This document shows, one piece after another, positions 47,316 to 59,100 of a DNA stretch of 64,000 nucleotides; the first letter of the stretch is position 1, and the number at the start of each line of letters is the position of its first letter. Under the pieces are notes generated by a model. The model saw only the letters and a program-made list of their open reading frames with translations. It searched no databases and was not told where the DNA came from. This DNA comes from Malus domestica (taxonomy: Eukaryota > Streptophyta > Magnoliopsida > Rosales > Rosaceae): contig NC_091674.1 of the NCBI RefSeq assembly GCF_042453785.1, positions 28,283,501 to 28,347,500 on the forward strand, read 5' to 3'. Made by a program: the position numbers and the translations under genes.

Positions 47316-48135
47316 CGTAACACGAAAATTTCTGTAACGAATAGCAGAATAACATGATGAAATTAGGGTTACAATCTCAATGGGTATCCTTTTACAAGCA
47401 TATTCTTCTGATTTGATCTCCAGTATTTGTGTTGATTCAAGGGTGATGCACACTTGATCTTGAATTGGACTTGAGGTTTCTTGAAGGGCCATCAGGGCTT
47501 GATTTTGAACAAAACGGGACCATGAGGGTTTCACGTGGTAGCTTCAATTTTAGTGTGGATGAATTCGCACATGTATTTGTTGTGTTTGTTGATTCTCGAA
47601 GAACACCAATGCTTAGTTTAGCTAGAGAGCTTTCTCATTCTCCAAGGGCTTGAACTTCCTTTGCTTCTCTCCCATCTCCTCTTTCTTGAAAATGAGTCCG
47701 ATGTTTATAGGCAAGCAATTGAGTGTTAGTTTAGAATCCCCAATCTGAATCCCATAATTTGCGAGATTGATTTTCTGATTTGATTTACTTTGAGCTAATT
47801 ATTTAATTTAGCTTTTAATTAAACCAACATCTTTAATTTAGACTAATTCATTTACTTTAGTCATTAAAATCAGAATTAGTAGCTTAAGAAATTAAACCAT
47901 AATTGAGGGATTTGATCAATTAGGGTTAATTTGCTCTTTTTTTACTTGATTTGATTTGTTTGAGTGAGGTCTCAAATGTCGACGTATGTCACTCTTGATG
48001 ACCCGTTCGCCTTTGATGATTCACATGCAATGCAAGCCATTTGGCAAGACCCAAGGTGTGCGCAACATAAGCCTTAGTGAGTCAAAATTTAATTTGTTGG
48101 TGAACATTTATTTCATCAAAATTTCGCTGTCTGCA
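47316..48135 (-). mobile_element. Solo LTR (820 bp), same family as 62-1675
   Basis: On the minus strand it begins TGCAGACAGCGAAATTTTGA then GATGAAATAAATGTTCACC, matching the start of the 62-1675 LTR, and ends GAAATTTTCGTGTTACG, matching its end. The 5 bp flanks ATATA (47311-47315 and 48136-48140) fit a TSD but are low-complexity. A TATA-like TATAAACA lies near 47,702-47,710. It holds only one or two of the hairpin units that number about 18 in the other copy, which explains most of the length difference. Confidence 0.8.
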
Positions 48136-48212
48136 ATATAATATTTTTTAGGTGGTTCAGGAAGTTTCATTATAATCTTAAGCCAGCATATCCAACTGTA
48201 AAATTTCAAAAA

Positions 48213-48867
48213 TGTTGGAGTTTGTATGCAAATTGTCACATATATATATCGTTAGTGTATATATTGTCAAGATACTTGATATTATAATCTTCATATTAAT
48301 AGTAATTTGGTGCGAATAATATTTTATATAGGTCTGTTGGTATAAGACCGAACAGGTATTTGGATAAGCCAAATTCAAATTTTCATACTTATCTCTTCAA
48401 TTTGAATTTGGATTATGCGGGCAGTTTCTTAACTTCCTAATACCTGTTGGGAAGGGATGCCTAATATCTTATATAATAGCAAAGAGGTCAGACACGAAAA
48501 AAGAATATATAATAATATACATCTACTGCATATAAGATACATATCATTTGGAAGAGAAAGCATTCAAAGGTTCGCCAGAATTCAAAGTTCCGGTGCTGGA
48601 ACTTTGAATTATAGATAGTTGGATCTTGGGGGACGGACGCCCGTTGAACTACAAGCATGGAGTAGGGGCGCAATTCTGTCTTTAGGACACTGCAAATCTG
48701 CAGGCCTCTATCTTTTCGATCAAGTCAGTTTTTCTACTTTCTTGTCTCTTTTATTTTACAATATTTCAATACGAATTGGTTGTAATACAATATTGGATTA
48801 TAGTTATTTCATTTGTATATTATAATTTGTTATCAATAAAGTTGTATTCTGATTGTTTGTTCCAACA
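48213..48867 (+). mobile_element. 5' LTR of a near-complete copia element (655 bp)
   Basis: TGTTGGAGTTTG...TTCCAACA, with a partner at 53,375-54,029 of identical length. I count seven substitutions between them. The TSD AAAAA at 48208-48212 and 54030-54034 is low-complexity. A promoter must lie within; TATATAATA at about 48,471-48,479 is a candidate. Confidence 0.95.
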
Positions 48868-48889
48868 ATCTAAAGACAGAATTGTTGTG

Positions 48890-49696
48890 ATGGATCAAAC
48901 ATTAGTGAATGCAACAGGCGTTAAGAATCCTCTCCCTGAGAAACCAGAGAAATTCAAAGGTGTGGACTTCAAAAGATGGCAACAAAAGATGTTATTCTTT
49001 CTGACCACAATGAACCTAGCCCATGTTGTGAAGGAGGAGGCTCCTGTGGTGACTGAACTACCAGCGGATAAGGACATGTTGTCTGCAATAGACGCTTGGA
49101 CTCACTCTGAGTTTCTTTGTAGAAACTATATTTTGAATGGGCTAGACGATTGTCTGTATGATGTATATTCATCATGCAAGACTGCCAAGGACCTTTGGGA
49201 TTCACTGACCAAGAAATATATCACTGAAGATGCTGGATCAAAGAAGTTTATCATTGGTAAATTTCTGAAATTCAACATGGTGGATTCCAAACCTGTCATG
49301 GGCCAAGTTGAAGAACTCCAACGCTTAATCCATGATTTACATGCTGAAGGATGCTCTATTAATGAACACTTCCAAGTTGGGGCAATCATTGAAAAACTGC
49401 CTTCATCTTGGAATGATTTTAAAATCTATTTGAAGCATAAGCGCAGGGAGATGTCTCTGGAAGATTTAATTCTCAGGCTAAGGGTCGAAGAGGATCATAG
49501 GAAAGGCGACAAAGCTGATGCGTCTTCCATGGAAGCCAAGGCCAACTTCGTTGAGGCTAGCAATCCAAGGCCAAAGCATTTCCAGAAAAACAAGGAGAAG
49601 AATGCTAAAAAGAATTCAAAAAAATCAAAGGAGCATGCTGGGTGTGCGGAAAACCGGGGCATAGGGCACAAGATTGTCGTTTCCGAAAGGATATGA
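48890..49696 (+). CDS. Copia Gag (frame broken before the zinc knuckle)
   Basis: The ATG lies only 23 bp after the LTR. The frame encodes a UBN2-type capsid: [20 protein letters not shown] near the start, then [32 protein letters not shown] words and [13 protein letters not shown], ending in a Lys-rich basic tail. The CX2CX4HX4C zinc knuckle is not in this frame but in the -1 frame from about 49,630. The switch falls at TCAAAAAAATC (49616-49626). Either one A was lost from the run, or the site acts as a -1 slippery heptamer (A AAA AAA in the correct phase). No primer-binding site complementary to initiator tRNA is seen after the LTR. Confidence 0.88.
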   Translation: MDQTLVNATGVKNPLPEKPEKFKGVDFKRWQQKMLFFLTTMNLAHVVKEEAPVVTELPADKDMLSAIDAWTHSEFLCRNYILNGLDDCLYDVYSSCKTAKDLWDSLTKKYITEDAGSKKFIIGKFLKFNMVDSKPVMGQVEELQRLIHDLHAEGCSINEHFQVGAIIEKLPSSWNDFKIYLKHKRREMSLEDLILRLRVEEDHRKGDKADASSMEAKANFVEASNPRPKHFQKNKEKNAKKNSKKSKEHAGCAENRGIGHKIVVSERI

Positions 49697-50367
49697 AATC
49701 TACCAATTCAAACACCAACAATCGCAAGATCAACGAAGCCAATGTGACTGAAGGAGATATGTTGGTTGGTGTTGTTTCAGAAACCAACATGGTATGTGAT
49801 ACAAATGATTGGTGGATTTACACCGGAGTAACGAGGCATATTTGTGGGGACAAAAACTTGTTCTCTACCTATGAACCAAATTCAAGTGGTGAAAAGCTTT
49901 ATATGGGGAATGCCTCCGCTACAGAAGTTGTTGGAAAAGGAAGAGTTGTATTAAAGTTCACTTCTGGGAAGGAACTTACCTTGCTGAATGTTCTCCATGT
50001 TCCTGAAATTAGGAAGAACTTAGTTTCAGGGCCTTTGTTAAGCAACAAGGGCTTTAAGTTAGTGTTCGAATCCGACAAATTCGTGCTTAGCAAGGGAGGA
50101 ATGTTTGTAGGCAAGGGTTATTTGGCTGAGGGATTATTCAAACTCAATGTAATTGTTGATGTTTCTATTAATAATATAAATAAGGCTTCCGTTTATTCTG
50201 TTGAGTCTATTGAACTTTGGCATGCTAGATTAGGCCATATTAATTATCGATCAATGCATAGAATGGCTAATTTAGGATTAATACTGAAACATGCTATAGA
50301 TTTCAATAAAAATGTGAAATATGCGTTGAATCAAAGTTTGCTAGACAAACTTTTAAATCAGTTTTAA
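49629..50367 (+). pseudogene. Copia zinc knuckle, protease and integrase N-terminus
   Basis: Open from the Gag frame break to a stop at 50365-50367. It starts with the zinc knuckle ([11 protein letters not shown]), then protease, where the usual catalytic D-[ST]-G is YTG ([12 protein letters not shown], about 49,809-49,845). Next is the integrase zinc region with [20 protein letters not shown]. The frame is lost at about 50,310-50,318 in an A run before the CX2C of the integrase zinc finger. The Asp to Tyr change should abolish protease activity, independently of the frame breaks. Confidence 0.88.
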
Positions 50368-52805
50368 ATAAGTCCAGTGAGTTACTTGATTTAATACATA
50401 GTGATCTATGTGACTTTAAATCAACACCAACTCGAGGAGGAAAGAATTATTATATTTCTTTCATTGACGATTGCAATAAGTATTGCTATGTTTATCTAGT
50501 TCATAGCAAGGATGAAGCCTTGAATATGTTTAAGACATATAAAGCCGAAGTTGAAAATCAACTTAACAAGAAAATCAAAGTTCTACGATCGGATAGAGGA
50601 GGCGAGTATGAATCTTCTGCCTTTGCAGATTTTTGTAATGAACATGGAATTGTACATCAAACGACGGCACCGTATACGCCTCAACAAAACGGTGTAGCGG
50701 AAAGAAAAAATAGAACTTTAAAAGATATGATCAATTCCATGCTTAATAGTTCTGGGCTTCCACATAATATGTGGGGTGAAGCTTTGCTTACTGCAAACAA
50801 AATCTTAAATCAAATTCCACATAAGAGGACAAATCAATCTCCTTACGAATTGTGGAAGGGAAGGATGCCCACATATAAAATATTGAAAGTGTGGGGTTGT
50901 TTAGCAAAAGTTCGAGTTCCTTTGCCGAAGAGAACTAAGCTCGAACCAAAAACTGTCGATTGTGCATTCATTGGCTATGCTAATAACAGTGCAGCGTTCA
51001 GATTTTTAATTGTAAAATATGAGATTGTGGATATACATGTGAACACAATTTTGGAATCTATTGATGCTGAGTTCTTTGAGAAGATATTTCCATATAAAGA
51101 TAATAAATTAAGTTCTAGTAAAAAGAGATCACATGAACAAATTCATGATGATGCTCCACCGACATCTGATGTCCAAGTTACAGACTTGGAACCAAGAAGA
51201 AGCACTAGAATAAAAATTCCTAAAAGCTTTGGGCCTGACTTTATAGCTCTTTTGTCAGAAGCCGAACCAAAAAATTTTAAGGAAGCAATATCCTCTACTG
51301 AGGCTCCTTTTTGGAAGGAGGCAATACGTAGTGAAATGGAGTCGATAATGCAAAATAACACATGGGAATTGGTTGATTTACCACCCGGTAATAAACCGAT
51401 AGGTTACAAGTGGATATTCAAAAAGAAATTCAAACCAGACGGCTCTATAGATAAATATAAAGCACGTCTTGTAGCCAAAGGTTATCGACAAAGAGAAGGG
51501 CTGGATTATTTTGATACGTACTCGCCTGTATCAAGAATTACATCGATTAGGATGCTAATTTCTATTGCAGCCTTATATAATTTGGAAATACACCAAATGG
51601 ACGTTAAGACGGCTTTCTTAAATGGAGAGCTTGAAGAAGAAATATACATGGAACAACCGGAAGGTTTCATAGTGAAAGGACAAGAGAATAAAGTCTGTAA
51701 ACTTGTTGAGTCCCTATATGGACTAAAACAAGCACCAAAAATGTGGCATGAAAAATTTGATCATACAATGATTACATACGGATTTAAAATCAATGAAAAT
51801 GATAAGTGTGTGTATGTAAAGAGCTATAAAAACTCGTGTGTCATTGTATGCTTGTACGTAGATGACATGCTCATTTTGGGAACTGATAAAGACGTTATTA
51901 ATTCCACAAAGAAGATGTTGAATTCTAATTTTGACATGAAAGACTTGGGTCTTGCAGATGTCATATTAGGAATTCGAATTAAAAGAATTGATGAAGGTTA
52001 TATACTGACACAATCTCACTATGTGGAATCAATATTTAAAAAATTTGGTCATTATAATGACAATGCTGCTGTAACTCCATTTGATCCCAACTGCAAATTA
52101 AAAAAACATGTTGGAGATCCAGTCTCCCAATTGGAATATGCACGAGTTATTGGAAGTTTAATGTACCTAATGAACTCTACAAGACCTGACTTGGCATATT
52201 CCGTAAGCAGACTTAGTAGATATACAAGCAATCCAGGGAAAGACCATTGGAACGCTTTGGTTAGAGTACTACGCTATTTAAAAGGTACAATGAACTTTGG
52301 ACTGCATTATTCAAAATATCCACCGGTACTTGAAGGATATAGTGATGCAAACTGGATTTCAGATAGCTCGGAAACTAAATCCACTAGTGGATATGTTTTC
52401 ACATTTGGAGGAGCATCAGTGACATGGAAATCTTCCAAGCAAACGTGTATAGCACGTTCAACCATGGAATCAGAATTCATTGCTTTAGAAATGAGCGCAA
52501 ATGAAGCAGAGTGGCTTCGAAATTTTATGGAAGATATTCCGTTGGTGTCAAAGCCTGTAACAGCTATTTGTATACATTGTGATTGCATGGCGACAATTGC
52601 AAGAGCAAAAAATAAGATGTACAATGGAACGTCGAGACATATACGACGTAGACATAATACAATTAGACAATTGCTCAAAAATGGAATGATATCCATTGAT
52701 TACGTGAAGTCAAAGGAAAATATAGCAGTTCCTTTGACAAAAGGCCTACCACGTGAGCAAATTAAATTTTCATCGAGGGGAATGGGTCTAAAGCCAATAC
52801 AATGA
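50319..52805 (+). CDS. Copia integrase core, reverse transcriptase and RNase H
   Basis: One long open frame; 761 codons from 50,520 and extending upstream to the frame break. Integrase shows [16 protein letters not shown] and [20 protein letters not shown] (second Asp and the Glu of the DDE triad region), then [16 protein letters not shown] begins [20 protein letters not shown] and contains [36 protein letters not shown] and the catalytic YVDDMLILG. RNase H has [19 protein letters not shown] and ends with [12 protein letters not shown] and RNase H look intact. With no functional upstream protease the polyprotein would not be processed unless supplied in trans. Confidence 0.92.
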   Translation: MCVESKFARQTFKSVLNKSSELLDLIHSDLCDFKSTPTRGGKNYYISFIDDCNKYCYVYLVHSKDEALNMFKTYKAEVENQLNKKIKVLRSDRGGEYESSAFADFCNEHGIVHQTTAPYTPQQNGVAERKNRTLKDMINSMLNSSGLPHNMWGEALLTANKILNQIPHKRTNQSPYELWKGRMPTYKILKVWGCLAKVRVPLPKRTKLEPKTVDCAFIGYANNSAAFRFLIVKYEIVDIHVNTILESIDAEFFEKIFPYKDNKLSSSKKRSHEQIHDDAPPTSDVQVTDLEPRRSTRIKIPKSFGPDFIALLSEAEPKNFKEAISSTEAPFWKEAIRSEMESIMQNNTWELVDLPPGNKPIGYKWIFKKKFKPDGSIDKYKARLVAKGYRQREGLDYFDTYSPVSRITSIRMLISIAALYNLEIHQMDVKTAFLNGELEEEIYMEQPEGFIVKGQENKVCKLVESLYGLKQAPKMWHEKFDHTMITYGFKINENDKCVYVKSYKNSCVIVCLYVDDMLILGTDKDVINSTKKMLNSNFDMKDLGLADVILGIRIKRIDEGYILTQSHYVESIFKKFGHYNDNAAVTPFDPNCKLKKHVGDPVSQLEYARVIGSLMYLMNSTRPDLAYSVSRLSRYTSNPGKDHWNALVRVLRYLKGTMNFGLHYSKYPPVLEGYSDANWISDSSETKSTSGYVFTFGGASVTWKSSKQTCIARSTMESEFIALEMSANEAEWLRNFMEDIPLVSKPVTAICIHCDCMATIARAKNKMYNGTSRHIRRRHNTIRQLLKNGMISIDYVKSKENIAVPLTKGLPREQIKFSSRGMGLKPIQ

Positions 52806-53374
52806 GTTGAACCGGACGGAAACCTAACCTAGTTGATTGGAGATCCCATGGTCTAGGTTCAATAGGCAAACTGGTTGGGTAAGACTCAATAGTTGAACAC
52901 ACAATTTGACCATTCCTAGGATGAATTTGTGTTGTCTGCAGTATGTTTAGGTTATGTATTTTACATTTAATGACACCGATATCTTTGTATAAGACGAATG
53001 TAGCAGAACATTCTTAATTGGTGGTCACCTATATGAGAGTATGTGGGGTCGCATTTATGAGAATATTTTTGGCAAAATTCTCTAAAGCTCTCATGAAACC
53101 AGGATGTTGTTCAGGACCAAAACGAACACAAACGTATGAACCTACGTATGTAGAAATGAAATATGTGTGATTCTTATTGTATCGGTTTATCACAAAAAGA
53201 TGAACAATTCAAGATCATCTATATCCATTGCGTCATCAGGTAGACTCGATAAGTATTCACTAAGAAAGGTTCAAGTCCAAAAGACACATCTTCTGATGCA
53301 TATTTTGTTTCATTTTTCTCTTCCAAGGCTGCATGCATTTCATTTGTGACAATTTCCATACAAATGTGGGGTAT
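52806..53374 (+). other. 3' non-coding part of the copia element
   Basis: Non-coding sequence between the pol stop and the 3' LTR. A polypurine-like AAATGTGGGGTAT directly precedes the LTR and would prime plus-strand synthesis. Confidence 0.75.
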
Positions 53375-54029
53375 TGTTGGAGTTTGTATGCAAATTGTCA
53401 CATATATATATCGTTAGTGTATATATTGTCAAGATACTTGATATTATAATCTTCATATTAATAGTAATTTGGTGCGAATAATATTTTATATAGGTCTGTT
53501 GGTATAAGACCGAACAGGTATTTGGATAAGCCAAATTCAAATTTTCATACTTATCTCTTCAATTTGAATTTGGATTATGCGGGCAGTTTCTTAACTTCCT
53601 AATACCTGTTGGGAAGGGATACCTAATATCTTATATAATAACAAAGAGGTCAGACACGAAAAAAGAATATATAATAATATACATCTACTGCATATAAGAT
53701 ACATATCATTTGGAAGAGAAAGCATTCAAAGGTTCGCCAGAATTCAAAGTTCCGGTGCTGGAACTTTGAATTATAGATAGTTGGATCTTGGGGGACGGAC
53801 GCCCGTCGAACTACAAGCACGGAGTAGGGACGCAATTCTGTCTTTAGGACACTGCAAATCTGTAGGCCTCTATCTTTTCGATCAAGTCAGTTTTTCTACT
53901 TTCTTGTCTCTTTTATTTTACAATATTTCAATACGAATTGGTTGTAATACAATATTGGATTATAGTTATTTCAGTTGTATATTATAATTTGTTATCAATA
54001 AAGTTGTATTCTGATTGTTTGTTCCAACA
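53375..54029 (+). mobile_element. 3' LTR of the near-complete copia element (655 bp)
   Basis: Same length as the 5' LTR and about 1% diverged (seven differences seen by eye, mainly transitions). Followed by AAAAA. Confidence 0.95.
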
Positions 54030-54034
54030 AAAAA

Positions 54035-55085
54035 TACATGCTATCCATTTGTCTATCGTAGAAGCCAAGCAAAGGCACCCAGCACATTAATATGGCGATG
54101 TGACAAAACTTGGTCATATCATCTATGTATTTGTAGACCGTTAGCTATTTACGAATTGGCCTATATTTAGAATTCATAAACAAATTTATGCTATGTAATA
54201 TAGCTGAACTGAAATCATATATCTTTAGAATATTGCTCGTGGGATATCGGACGACATATCAAATCACATTTGTGGATAATTTCAAGCATTAATGTTGTCT
54301 TTCGTCCCAGATACATATGGACCATGCTAGCTATGACTTATGCCATGCATACATTTGAGCTGAGTACGTCGTTGATTATTTATTCAACATTATGTATATA
54401 TGTCCCCCATGCATGCACAAAAATGGTAAACTGCTTTATTTGTTTAGTTTAGTTTTGCCTTGGCCTTCACAAGCTTCAACATTAAAGCCTCCACATTGAT
54501 AAGGTACGCACGTTATATATCTTCATGTAAATTGCCGTACGTAGGGTTCCTCACCAAAAATATAATACAATAGGCCAGTATCCAAAAGTTGTGTCGGCCT
54601 ATTGCCATTTGTGATGTGTAAAATTAGTTAGTCATCATTTCTCTTTCAATTGTCCTTCAATTGGATACATCAATGTCGACGCCGATGCTTGAACTTTTTC
54701 ATGCGTTCCTTGAGGTTGTTGTCCGACTCTTTAATCTTTTGAGATACATCAAATTTTTCCTCATGCTTGATAGATATAAAAATCTATGACTATAACATAT
54801 ATCCAAACAGAACTTGCACAAGATAATTAAAGGTGGAAGACCATTTCAAATATGCGACTTATACTTAACCAAGCAGTGAACAAAATAAGTGTTCGCAATC
54901 AGCAAGGAAAGGCACGTTACCTAGTAATACTTTGGCCACTCACAAATAGGGAGAAAGGTGAAAGATTTCGGGTTAGGATATTAGGATTATAGTTCTGTAT
55001 CTTACGATTATGGATCTGGCTACGTATTTGGATTTTGGAAGAAACGAAGAAGAGAGAGAGAGAGAGTATTGAACAGACCTTGACA
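54035..55085. other. Intergenic stretch, nothing recognised
   Basis: No gene recognised on either strand. A GA microsatellite lies at about 55,050-55,068. Confidence 0.4.
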
Positions 55086-55098
55086 ACTAAGGAGATTT

Positions 55099-55395
55099 GT
55101 GGGGATGATGGCTGTCCTGGCGGAGCTACTGAGGATGCAGAGAGCTCGAGAGGCTGATCCTTTTTTGTTTTTGGATGACAAGGGAGATCGAGCTCGGAGG
55201 GAGAGTTCAAACGATGAGAGAGACGAAGAGTTGGAACTGCATTATAGTTATGAACGACGCAATATTAGACAGGGTAGGATTGTTAATATGAAAGTTTCAT
55301 CAAATGATATTGTTCATCCGCCTCTTATGAAAAAAAGGCTATTTTGTGAAGCACGGGTAGAGTTTCTTCTGCTTTCTGTTATTTTGAACCCATAA
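55099..55395 (+). CDS. Hypothetical 98-codon open frame
   Basis: An open frame of charged composition (RRESSNDERDEELELHYSYE) that I do not recognise. It may begin at an ATG at 55,105. It is followed at once by A-rich sequence (55,400-55,490). It could be a small gene, a fragment of a transposase-type gene or chance; no homologue or splice evidence is available. Confidence 0.2.
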   Translation: MGMMAVLAELLRMQRAREADPFLFLDDKGDRARRESSNDERDEELELHYSYERRNIRQGRIVNMKVSSNDIVHPPLMKKRLFCEARVEFLLLSVILNP

Positions 55396-55585
55396 TTCAT
55401 AAAAAAAAAAATTTAAAAAAAAACTTCTTTTGTATTTCCCAAAAAAATTAGTGCAATTTAAAAAAAAACTGTTCTTAAAAAAATTTCAACAATTCCCAAC
55501 AAGCCGTTACTAATAAAGGCCCAACTGAGAAAAGAACATACATATGCCCAAAGGGTTTGCTTTCAAGCCCAAAATGTATTACAAA

Positions 55586-55795
55586 GGAATTGGATCCGTT
55601 TTGGACTTTAGTGTTCGGAGTCTAAGGATTAATCCTTCTGGGCTGCTGATTGGTGTGTAAAAGAAATCAAAGTTGTTAGTTTGTGTGGGTGGGCCAGAAA
55701 AATGAGTTAATGGGGACCGTTAGATTCAATTTGTGCGGCTCAGATTAGTTGATCCTTAGGCTCCGGATACTAAGGTCCGGAGCGGATCCAATTCC
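55586..55795. mobile_element. MITE, Mutator type, with perfect 9 bp TSD
   Basis: Inverted ends GGAATTGGATCCG and CGGATCCAATTCC continue into imperfect pairing (GGACTTTAGTGTTCGGAG with CTCCGGATACTAAGGTCC). TSD TATTACAAA at 55577-55585 and 55796-55804. It lies about 320 bp upstream of the DnaJ-like start codon. Confidence 0.9.
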
Positions 55796-56113
55796 TATTA
55801 CAAATGTTCCAAACGCACATGTGTCAAGTTTCCTTAACCCGATCACTCTCCACCAATGCACGCGCGTTTTGACAGGAGAAATTTTTAGTTGTGATGGAAA
55901 TACAGATGGTATACCATGTATTTTTATATAAATAGTAAAATTTTTTAATTTTTAAGTATTAACCTTTTAACCCGAATAACCTGCACTTTGTATGATGGTC
56001 ATCTTGAAAAATCTATCTTTTGACAGCTCCAAAATATTCTCGCGGACGGCAGTCTCGTCGTCACTCTCTTCTCTGCAACGCGGACGAGAAATTATCCGGT
56101 GCGGTTGAGCACC

Positions 56114-59100
56114 ATGGCAAAACCTGCGTCTTCGGACGCCACGAGAGGATCGTCGACGGCGTCTGTGATCAAAGCCTACTCCTTGCCTCTGATTCTCTTC
56201 GTTGCAGCCATGTTCTTCCAGCTCTTCGTTGTTCCCAAATCCTTCCCTCCCTCACAGTACGACGGTACTTCTCTCTCTCTCTCTCACTCTCTCTCTCTCA
56301 CTCTCTCTCTGTATATACATACATATATGTATGAATGTGGATTTTGAATTGTTGCTTTGTTGACTGAATTGTTGCAGTTCTTGGTATAAAGAGCTATAGC
56401 TCCATTGAAGAAGTGAAAAGAGGCGCACGACAATATTTCTTCAGTCTGGTATGTCGTTTTAATGAATGGAATTGCGCAATTTGGTTAGTTTTGAATCTTT
56501 TGATAGTTTCCGGAAGAAGAAGAAGGCTCTGTGTGTCAAAGTTTTAAAAACCACACTCTGTAATGCTTCAAATTTTCATGCTTTTTTCAGGAGTTCAGAC
56601 GGGCAGGCTTTGGATACTTCCGATTTTATCAAGGTTAGTAAATTTATTGGTTTCTCCGCGGGACGGAGTTTTATTGTTCCATGTAGATGGAAAACTTCAT
56701 GTAGCCTGATTTATCAAATATGCGACCAGATGATAACATTATACGGCTTTACCAAAGCAATGAGAGGAGAAATAGGTTGAATTGGGCAGTTTTTATTACT
56801 TACATTTTGAATACATTACGCGAAAATGGTCGTTTTGTATATAGAATACAATTATAAGGAACTGATGGCAAGGAAAAGCACATTTTATTTTCAAAGTATG
56901 TGTTTTTTGTTCACTATTTTCGAATACAAGTAGTATGATAACTTCTGTGTCAATGCTTTTAGAATGTGTAGCTTTCATAGTCAGTATTTTGGCTTGTTCT
57001 CTGTTCTTTCGTTGATACTATTGATCGAAGTATGGCATTGGGATGTAAGTGCAGATTGAGTATGCTTATGAGTTGCTGACAAATCCTGTGTGGAAAAGAA
57101 ACTATGACATATTTGGCATCGATGAGCAAATAGTGAGTTCTTACTCCCATTCCAAGCCTTACCAATGTCTTACGTGTCTAGCTTGCAGTTCCATCCATGT
57201 TCTGTTTTCGCTAACCTCTGCCACGTGCTCTGATGTCTTATTAATTTCCCTTTTCTGACCTTAGGATATAGTTGAGAAGGTCACAGAGCGATATAAAGGA
57301 GAAGGCTTTTCGAAGACAGACCTTCCTTGCTAGAGTCTGTTGCTTCTGGTTGGAACTGAACCTCTTAATCATGTTAAAATTTCAGTTACATAATTTTATT
57401 TTATTTTTGTTCTTATAACATTTATTAAGGGATAATATTTTCTTTTTATTAGAAACTGAAGATCATGATGGTACAGTCATGACCTCCAACGATTTTCAGA
57501 CTATGTTCGAGGGTAACAAACCATGGCTGATTCAGGTAAAGCCATGTTATTAACAACGCCTTGCATGTCATGACAATTATATCCGGCATATGCTTATATC
57601 TTCTCCTTGGTTTCCATCCCCTTCCATTAGATTTTCACTTTAAATTAAAGAGGGATATGCGTAACACAACAGACTAACGTATTCTGATATAAAGATCTAG
57701 TCAACACATAACTAGAATGTGCATACATGTTCTGTCATAGATAGCCTTATATTTTCTTGTCATATTTTGTCATCAATAAAACTTCTTGCTTTTCCTTTTA
57801 AAAGTATACTGACTCCATGCTTGTTGGATTTTGGACTAGTTGTGCTCATTTGGGAGCAAAAGCTGCAGTCAATTTTCCGATGTGTGGAAGAATGGAGAAC
57901 CTGGTTTAAGATTCTTTACCTGTATTTGAAATGGTTTCTTGAAAGGTGAATACATGTTTAGTGGCCAATCCATGCACTCAACAGAGTGGAGACCTTTTAT
58001 CAATCGATTAGTTCGTTTTGTCTACTTAAGTTCTTTAACCATTCTGTTTACAACCCATTTTTTCCCTTCTTTTCTTTGTTTCCCTCTTTAGATTCCAATA
58101 TTTGACTCAAATATTATTTTTATGTATGATAATTTTTGTTTGAGAATATGATCTTTTTGTTTTGTTACCCTCTAGCTGCTTATTTGGATGGTGTGGCAAA
58201 TACTGGTATGTTGGAACTTGGAGAGCTTCAGCTAGCTACACATTTTGCTGAGAGAAAACCAACTGGGCAACCTTTCTTCAGGAATGGTAAGTGGTTTGAT
58301 AAATGATCAATATTGCATGCTGTTATTTGCCAAAGTTTCTGTTCTTAATTGCAGGTCTTGGAATTTGTGAATTTTAACTGAAACTGCTCGAAAATATGCA
58401 TATTTTGATAAACAAATGGTTGGCGATAGATGAAATTAGGGGCGTGGTAGGTTTTAGAAATAAGATCTTGAAACTCGAGGGATATTCCTGGGTATTGTAT
58501 CTGTTGTGCCAACTGGTGCCAGGATTATGGGGCTGCAGAAATACTAAGCAATCGTAAATTTGACTATGAATCCTTTCGGCGGAAACTCTCTCTTGATGAA
58601 GTCTTTCCATTTTCTTTTGTTTCATGTTTCTAACTGCATATCGGTCTCTTACAGGCCTTCCTTCTATTGTTGCTTTTCCTCTGGGGTGTAAAAGTGTCAA
58701 TTGTTTTATTAGGTGAGGTTTTCAGCAAGCTCTAAGATTATTTCTACATGCAGCCATGCACAATACTGTAAAGATTGATTTTTTATTTCCCATTGCAGAA
58801 GATTTTAGATACCCTGCTACAGATATATATAAGGAGAAGTCTTATTTTTGTCATTTCCTTCTTGGTTGATAAGATCCTACATGTCATGTTTCTTTCATTA
58901 GTTATGGAATGGCATCTCGGTTTGATCTTTCGTCTCAGGTATGAAGGAGAGCTCCTCAGTTGATTCAGTCATAGATTGGTTTGTGACAACCGTACTTGGT
59001 TTGCCTCGTATTCTTTACTACTCAAAGGAGACACTGGTAATTCTATGAGAAACTTTCTTTCCTTCTCCTCTCTAACTTTAGATTAAATACAACTTTGTTC

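Noticed and set aside
48868..48889. Primer-binding site complementary to initiator tRNA after the copia 5' LTR
   Set aside because: The sequence does not match TGGTATCAGAGC; I could not assign another tRNA.
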